From the NCBI GenBank assembly GCA_902573865.1, contig CACGLI010000003.1:1-60224 (forward strand): a stretch of 60,224 bases of DNA. The letters are read 5' to 3'. Below the pieces are notes generated by a model, which was given only the letters and a program-made list of their open reading frames with translations, was not told where the DNA came from and made no database searches. Source of the DNA: an uncultured Pelagibacteraceae bacterium (GTDB lineage Bacteria > Pseudomonadota > Alphaproteobacteria > Pelagibacterales > Pelagibacteraceae). The translations under genes and the position numbers were made by a program. Positions 54,322 to 60,224 of this stretch are shown here, piece by piece; position 1 is the stretch's first letter, and each line of letters starts with the position of its first letter.

Positions 54322-55680
54322 ATGGCAAAAGATAAAAAAACAAAACCTAGCAAAGAATTACCATTAGGTTTTTTAGACAGAGAAGAAAAAGTATTAAAAT
54401 TTCGTGATTTAATAATTTCTAAAATAAAAGAAATTATGACCGTTTATGGGTTTCAATATCTTGAGACGCCTAGTTTCGAGTATTCAGAAAGTATTGGAAA
54501 ATTTTTACCTGATAAAGAGAGACCAGATGAGGGTATTTTTTCTTTTAAAGATGAAAATAGGTGGCTTTCATTACGATACGATTTAACAGCACCTCTAGCT
54601 AGATATGTAGCAAAAAATTTTATGGAAATTCCTAAACCCTTTAAAAGATATCAACTTGGAACTGTTTGGAGAAATGAAAAACCAGGACCTGGAAGATATA
54701 GAGAATTTTTACAACTTGACGCAGATTTTGTTGGAACTAAAAACTTAATGGCTGACGCTGAACTTCTTTTAATGGCTACCGAAATCTTAAAATCCTGTGG
54801 GTTAAAAGATAATGAGTTTAAAATAAAGTTTTCTTCAAGATTGTTTTTAAATGAGATACTTGCTGATGTAAAAGATGATTCAGTTAAACTAAAAGTATTA
54901 AGATCACTAGATAAAATTGAAAGATTAGGAATCAATGAAGTTAAAAAACTTTTAGGAAAAGGAAGAAAGGATGAGTCAGGAGATTTTACTCAAGGTGCTT
55001 CCTTACCTGATAAGCAAATAGATTTTATTCTTAAGCAAGTCAAAAATCCTTCTTTTATAAATGTCAGTAAAAATATAAAAGGGTCAGCCTATTCTCAAAT
55101 TAATGAATTCAAAAAATGTTTAGAATTATTTAATCTTAAAAATATAGAATTTGATCCCAGCATTGTAAGAGGACTAGAGTATTACACAGGTATAATATTT
55201 GAGATTAATTTGAATTTTGAAGTAACAAATTATGATGGAAAAAATATTAAATTTGGTTCAATAGGTGGCGGGGGAAGATATGACAATCTAATAAACAACT
55301 TTGGAGACTATAATCTTCCAGCCACTGGATTATCAATAGGTTTAGACCGGCTTGTATATGCATTAATGCAAAAACAAAGTTTGCAAATAAAAGAAAATAA
55401 ACCAGTAGTAATATGTGTTTTTGATAACAGGCAATTTAAAGAGTACATAAAAATTGTAAAATTATTAAGAGAAGCAAATATTAATTCCGAGATTTATTCA
55501 GGTGAAGGTAAGCTAAAAAAGCAAATGGAGTATGCAAATAAATTAAGGTCACCAGCAGTAATTCTTTACGGCGATGATGAAATAAGATCTGGCAAAGCAA
55601 CTTTAAAAAATCTTGAGACAGGAAATGAAAGTTCCGTAAAAATTGAGGACTTACCAAATGAAATCAAAAAAATTATCTGA
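54322..55680 (+). CDS. hisS: Histidyl-tRNA synthetase
   Basis: 452 aa from the ATG at 54322; the longer frame from 54256 would lie in the tRNA. Class II motifs: RYDLTAPLARYVA, motif 2 loop RNEKPGPGRYREFLQLDADFVG, histidine-site VRGLEYYTGI, motif 3 GLSIGLDRL, and C-terminal anticodon domain. The GPGRYRxFxQxDAD loop is the form seen in the alphaproteobacterial clade whose tRNA-His lacks G-1, matching the tRNA next to it. Confidence 0.93.
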   Translation: MAKDKKTKPSKELPLGFLDREEKVLKFRDLIISKIKEIMTVYGFQYLETPSFEYSESIGKFLPDKERPDEGIFSFKDENRWLSLRYDLTAPLARYVAKNFMEIPKPFKRYQLGTVWRNEKPGPGRYREFLQLDADFVGTKNLMADAELLLMATEILKSCGLKDNEFKIKFSSRLFLNEILADVKDDSVKLKVLRSLDKIERLGINEVKKLLGKGRKDESGDFTQGASLPDKQIDFILKQVKNPSFINVSKNIKGSAYSQINEFKKCLELFNLKNIEFDPSIVRGLEYYTGIIFEINLNFEVTNYDGKNIKFGSIGGGGRYDNLINNFGDYNLPATGLSIGLDRLVYALMQKQSLQIKENKPVVICVFDNRQFKEYIKIVKLLREANINSEIYSGEGKLKKQMEYANKLRSPAVILYGDDEIRSGKATLKNLETGNESSVKIEDLPNEIKKII

Positions 55681-56695
55681 AACTATAATAAAAAATTTTA
55701 AAAGTAATGGTTTTGTTTTATCAGAACCTGATGTTCTTTTAGACTCAGATTATATTATCGAGAGGTCAGGAGAAAAATTTAGAAGCTCAATGCTCACCTT
55801 TGATAGAGAAGATGGAAAAACGATGTGTTTAAGACCAGATTTGACCGTAGCATCTTGCATAAGTTTCTTACAAAAAAAATCCTCGTCAAAGATTTATTAC
55901 TCTGGTCAAGCATATAGAAGATCAGGTAATAAGGGTACGAATTTCATTAATGACCAGTTGGGGATTGAAATTCTTGGATCAAAAAATAAAATTCAAGATG
56001 ATTTTAAAATTATAAGTACAATTTTAAGTTCAGCAAAAAAGATAAAGAGAAAAAAAATTTTAATCAAAGTTGGAGACATTAGTTTATTTAAAAGTTTAAT
56101 TAATGCTCTGGATATGCCCGAAAGATGGAAGCTAAGACTTATAAGACATTTTTGGAGACCAAGTTATTTTGAGGAGCTTTTAAAAAGGTTAGAAAAAAAT
56201 ACTGATATTGATGCAGTTACTTTTGATACAGATAAAAAAAGATTTTATGAAATGAAAAAAAAGGACCACAAAAAATTAGTTGCTGGAAGGTCAATATCAG
56301 AAATATTAAAAAGATTTGAAAAAAAGATTAAAGACCCAAGATCTTTTGTTGATGGAAAAAAAATCGTAAAAATTATTAAATCTTTTTTAAAAATAAACTG
56401 CAAACTTTCAGAACTTGATCAAAGATTGTTAGATTTTGCTAAAAAAAATAATCTCAAAAAAAATATATTTAAAGACTTTAAATCCATTCTTAATTTGAAA
56501 AAACTTAATCAAGATATCAATTTCATCGCAAACTTCGGTAGAGATGTAGAATATTATACTGGCATAGTGTTTGAAGTATTCTCAGGTAAAAAGGAAATTG
56601 CTAGGGGAGGCCGTTACGATGACCTACTTAAAAGTTTGGGAGCTAAAAAGAATACCCCAGCAGTTGGTGCTGCAATTAATTTAAAAAATATATGA
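55658..56695 (+). CDS. hisZ: ATP phosphoribosyltransferase regulatory subunit HisZ
   Basis: 345 aa from the ATG at 55658 (a TTG 15 nt earlier is less likely). HisRS-like catalytic fold (LRPDLTVASC, YYSGQAYRRSG, FGRDVEYYTGIVFEV, ARGGRYDDLL) without the anticodon domain and with degenerate catalytic motifs. Required partner of short-form HisG. Overlaps hisS by 23 nt and hisG by 4 nt. Confidence 0.92.
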   Translation: MKSKKLSETIIKNFKSNGFVLSEPDVLLDSDYIIERSGEKFRSSMLTFDREDGKTMCLRPDLTVASCISFLQKKSSSKIYYSGQAYRRSGNKGTNFINDQLGIEILGSKNKIQDDFKIISTILSSAKKIKRKKILIKVGDISLFKSLINALDMPERWKLRLIRHFWRPSYFEELLKRLEKNTDIDAVTFDTDKKRFYEMKKKDHKKLVAGRSISEILKRFEKKIKDPRSFVDGKKIVKIIKSFLKINCKLSELDQRLLDFAKKNNLKKNIFKDFKSILNLKKLNQDINFIANFGRDVEYYTGIVFEVFSGKKEIARGGRYDDLLKSLGAKKNTPAVGAAINLKNI

Positions 56696-57369
56696 AAGAT
56701 CAAATTACCATAGGTTTACCAAGTAAAGGACGATTAAAAGATAAAGCAATATCATTTTTTAATGATAGAGGATTTAAGATCTTACAAAGTGAAAAAGAAA
56801 GAAATTATTTTGGAACAATTGAAAATGAAAATAACATCAAGATTATTTTTCTTCACGCCAAAGAAATTATTCAAAGATTAGGTGACGGAACTCTTGATAT
56901 AGGTGTATCTGGGTTAGATCTCTTTAAAGAGTCTGATAAAAACTTACAGAATAAAATAAATATTCAAAAAAAACTTGATTTTGGTAATGCCAACTTAGTT
57001 ATAGCAGTGCCGGATGATTGGATAGATGTGCAGACGATTGCTGATCTTGAGGAGATATCTTTTGACATTAGGTCTAAAAGAAATACTAGACTGAGAGTGG
57101 CAACTAAATATCCAAATTTAACTAATGATTTTTTGATTTCTAAAGGCGTTACCCAATACAAATTAATAATCAGTCTTGGTGCTACTGAAACTTATCCGTT
57201 CATAGGTTCTTCTGAGATCATTACAGATATAACTTCTACAGGCAAAACTTTGGCTGATAATAATTTAAGAGTTCTTAAAGATGGCTTGATATTAAGCTCA
57301 AATGCATGTTTACTTTCTGCAAAAAAAAAGGCTGCAATATTGCAGCCTTTTTTAAAATCTTTTGTTTAG
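56692..57369 (+). CDS. hisG: ATP phosphoribosyltransferase, short form
   Basis: 225 aa. GLPSKGRLKD start, DIGVSGLDL, and the PRPP loop ETYPFIGSSEIITDITSTGKTL. Lacks the C-terminal allosteric ACT-like domain, so depends on HisZ. First step of histidine synthesis. Its last codons contain a terminator palindrome. Confidence 0.93.
   Translation: MKDQITIGLPSKGRLKDKAISFFNDRGFKILQSEKERNYFGTIENENNIKIIFLHAKEIIQRLGDGTLDIGVSGLDLFKESDKNLQNKINIQKKLDFGNANLVIAVPDDWIDVQTIADLEEISFDIRSKRNTRLRVATKYPNLTNDFLISKGVTQYKLIISLGATETYPFIGSSEIITDITSTGKTLADNNLRVLKDGLILSSNACLLSAKKKAAILQPFLKSFV
57324..57353. terminator. Bidirectional terminator inside the 3' end of hisG
   Basis: A 30-nt perfect palindrome: A6 + GGCTGCAAT and ATTGCAGCC + T6. 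It lies in codons for KKAAILQPF of hisG and 22 nt after the groL stop on the other strand. Stem plus T6 on both strands fits an intrinsic terminator for both converging operons. Confidence 0.85.
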
Positions 57370-57375
57370 GTAAAA

Positions 57376-59046
<1,671 letters not shown>

Positions 59047-59054
59047 CTAATTAT

Positions 59055-59351
59055 TTATTTTTTACTTTTTGAAATTCCCATTATGTCAGACTCTTTCATA
59101 ATGCTATATTCTTTACCGTCAATCTTAACTTCAGTACCTGACCATTTACCGAATAAAACTATGTCTCCAATTTTGACATCCATTGGTGTGATTTTTCCAT
59201 CTTCATTTCGAGAGCCTGAACCTACAGCCACCACTTCTCCCTCTTGAGGTTTTTCTTTGGCAGTATCTGGGATAATTATTCCTCCAGCAGTTTTCTCTTC
59301 GCTGTCTAATACCTTGATCAAAACTCGATCATGTAACGGTCTAAATTTCAT
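59055..59351 (-). CDS. groS: Co-chaperonin GroES
   Basis: 98 aa. [32 protein letters not shown] (start and mobile loop, given in two parts: [11 protein letters not shown] and [11 protein letters not shown]), and [20 protein letters not shown] ribosome-binding site 7 nt before ATG. Confidence 0.98.
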   Translation of the reverse strand: MKFRPLHDRVLIKVLDSEEKTAGGIIIPDTAKEKPQEGEVVAVGSGSRNEDGKITPMDVKIGDIVLFGKWSGTEVKIDGKEYSIMKESDIMGISKSKK

Positions 59352-59382
59352 ATTTTTCTCCTATAAAGTTCTTTGTAAACTT

Positions 59383-59411
59383 GATATGGTATATTTTTGG
59401 AAAATTTCAAG
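59383..59411 (-). promoter_or_regulatory. RpoH (sigma-32)-type heat-shock promoter of groESL
   Basis: On the minus strand CTTGAAA (59411-59405), 14-nt spacer, ACCATATC (59390-59383). This resembles the sigma-32 consensus CTTGAAA-N(11-15)-CCCCATNT. Transcription would start ~25 nt before the groS ATG. No CIRCE inverted repeat is present. Confidence 0.65.
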
Positions 59412-59492
59412 AGATAATATAAAACTTATTATACCCAAATACTGTATTTTTGAGGTTTTTTTCTTATATATATAGATCCAGAGGTAAATTAT

Positions 59493-60224
59493 TTGAAAAA
59501 ATTAGATCATTTAGAAAAAATAGCTTTATCATACGATACTTTCGTTATCGATTTATGGGGAGTGATGCATGATGGTATCAAGTTATACCCTAATGCTACT
59601 AGAGCGGTAGAGCATTTAATGAATATGAAAAAGAAAATTGTGTTTCTTTCAAATGCACCTAGACCAAGCTTAAAGGTTGTGAATTTTTTGAAGAAAATGA
59701 AAATGAAAGATGATTTATTAAAAAATGTAATTACCTCTGGTGAAGCTGCAATGATAGCAGTTTCAAAAAATACATATGGAAAAAAATTTTATCACTTAGG
59801 TCCTAAAAGAGATGACTCAATTTTTGAAAAAGTAAAAGAAAATAAAACAAATCTAGAAAGTTGTGACTATATTCTTTGCACGGGACTATTCGATGAACAT
59901 GAAAACAATTTAAAATTTTATCATAACTTATTGAAAAATTTTAGGTCAAAAAAAATGATTTGCACTAATCCAGACTTAATTGTTCACAGAGGAAAAAAAG
60001 AGGAGTATTGCGCGGGAAAAATCGCGGAAGTTTTTGAAAGTATAGGAGGGGAAGTTATATATTTTGGTAAGCCACACGAGGAGGTTTACAAAATGTGTTT
60101 TGATAAAAAAGAAAAAGTTTTGGCCATCGGAGATAACCTGAGAACTGATATTAAGGGCGCAAATAATTTAGGTATAGACTCATTATTCATATATCATGGC
60201 GTTCACAGGGATGAAATTAAAAAC
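59493..60224 (+). CDS. HAD-superfamily class IIA hydrolase, 3' end outside window
   Basis: Open frame from the TTG at 59493 (GAGG 8 nt upstream; no ATG fits) through the right edge, 244 codons seen. HAD motif I is DLWGVMHDG, with Trp where most HAD enzymes have the second Asp, typical of the TIGR01459-like branch. Motif II is FLSNAPRP, motif III/IV region FGKPHEEVY and AIGDNLRTDIKGANNLG. A sugar- or nucleotide-phosphate phosphatase is plausible; substrate unknown. Confidence 0.85.
   Translation, partial: MKKLDHLEKIALSYDTFVIDLWGVMHDGIKLYPNATRAVEHLMNMKKKIVFLSNAPRPSLKVVNFLKKMKMKDDLLKNVITSGEAAMIAVSKNTYGKKFYHLGPKRDDSIFEKVKENKTNLESCDYILCTGLFDEHENNLKFYHNLLKNFRSKKMICTNPDLIVHRGKKEEYCAGKIAEVFESIGGEVIYFGKPHEEVYKMCFDKKEKVLAIGDNLRTDIKGANNLGIDSLFIYHGVHRDEIKN

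Overview
The window is AT-rich (roughly 70% A+T by eye), densely packed DNA with many 1-40 nt gene overlaps and frequent GTG/TTG starts. Gene content is alphaproteobacterial: GcrA, membrane CycM-type cytochrome c, HisZ with short HisG, the cmk-rpsA-ihfB order, a HisRS of the 'GPGR(F/Y)R' type and a tRNA-His without G-1. Together with the tiny intergenic gaps and a phosphate/lipid-remodelling island this points to the SAR11 clade (Pelagibacterales). I see no phage, insertion sequence, CRISPR array or rRNA. Both ends cut a gene (a coiled-coil protein on the left, a HAD hydrolase on the right). No gene-free stretch exceeds 300 bases.

Layout. 1-8339: mixed housekeeping genes: coiled-coil protein, metallo-beta-lactamase-fold hydrolase with a hairpin over its start codon, small lipoprotein, YbgC, purE-purK, and a leftward run of a TauD-like dioxygenase, an SRAP protein, an FAH-fold enzyme, a flavodoxin-fold reductase and small membrane proteins. 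8380-11515: a 63-aa basic protein with a foldable leader, then rmuC-sbcB and thioredoxin. 11512-23853: a leftward superoperon of 14 genes, rnd-kdsD-lptC-lptB-aroA-cmk-rpsA-ihfB-pyrF-trpF-trpB-trpA-accD-folC. Several of its enzymes (TrpB, TrpA, TrpF, AroA, FolC) carry substitutions at normally invariant active-site positions.

23872-42296: complex-I-associated dehydrogenase and SMR genes, then a phosphate-starvation island: diacylglycerol-kinase-like gene, plcP-agt (phospholipid to glycolipid replacement), phoR, an unknown exported protein, pstS-pstC-pstA-pstB-phoU-phoB, sixA, ppk-ppx, and a leftward operon of a small membrane protein, arsC and an aquaglyceroporin. Direct repeats of the form TKTAAYA with an exact 11-bp period lie upstream of pstS, of plcP and of the arsC operon. 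They form a self-consistent candidate Pho box linking phosphate uptake, lipid remodelling and arsenate detoxification.

42451-60224: ABC-2 permease, argD-argF, cycM, kdsB-pheA, SRP RNA abutting dnaX (with a 12-A tract where slippage would make a short gamma-like form), ybaB-recR, malate synthase G, accA with an unusual membrane tail, cspA, tRNA-His-hisS-hisZ-hisG, a bidirectional terminator inside hisG, groES-groEL behind a heat-shock (RpoH-like) promoter, and the start of a HAD hydrolase.
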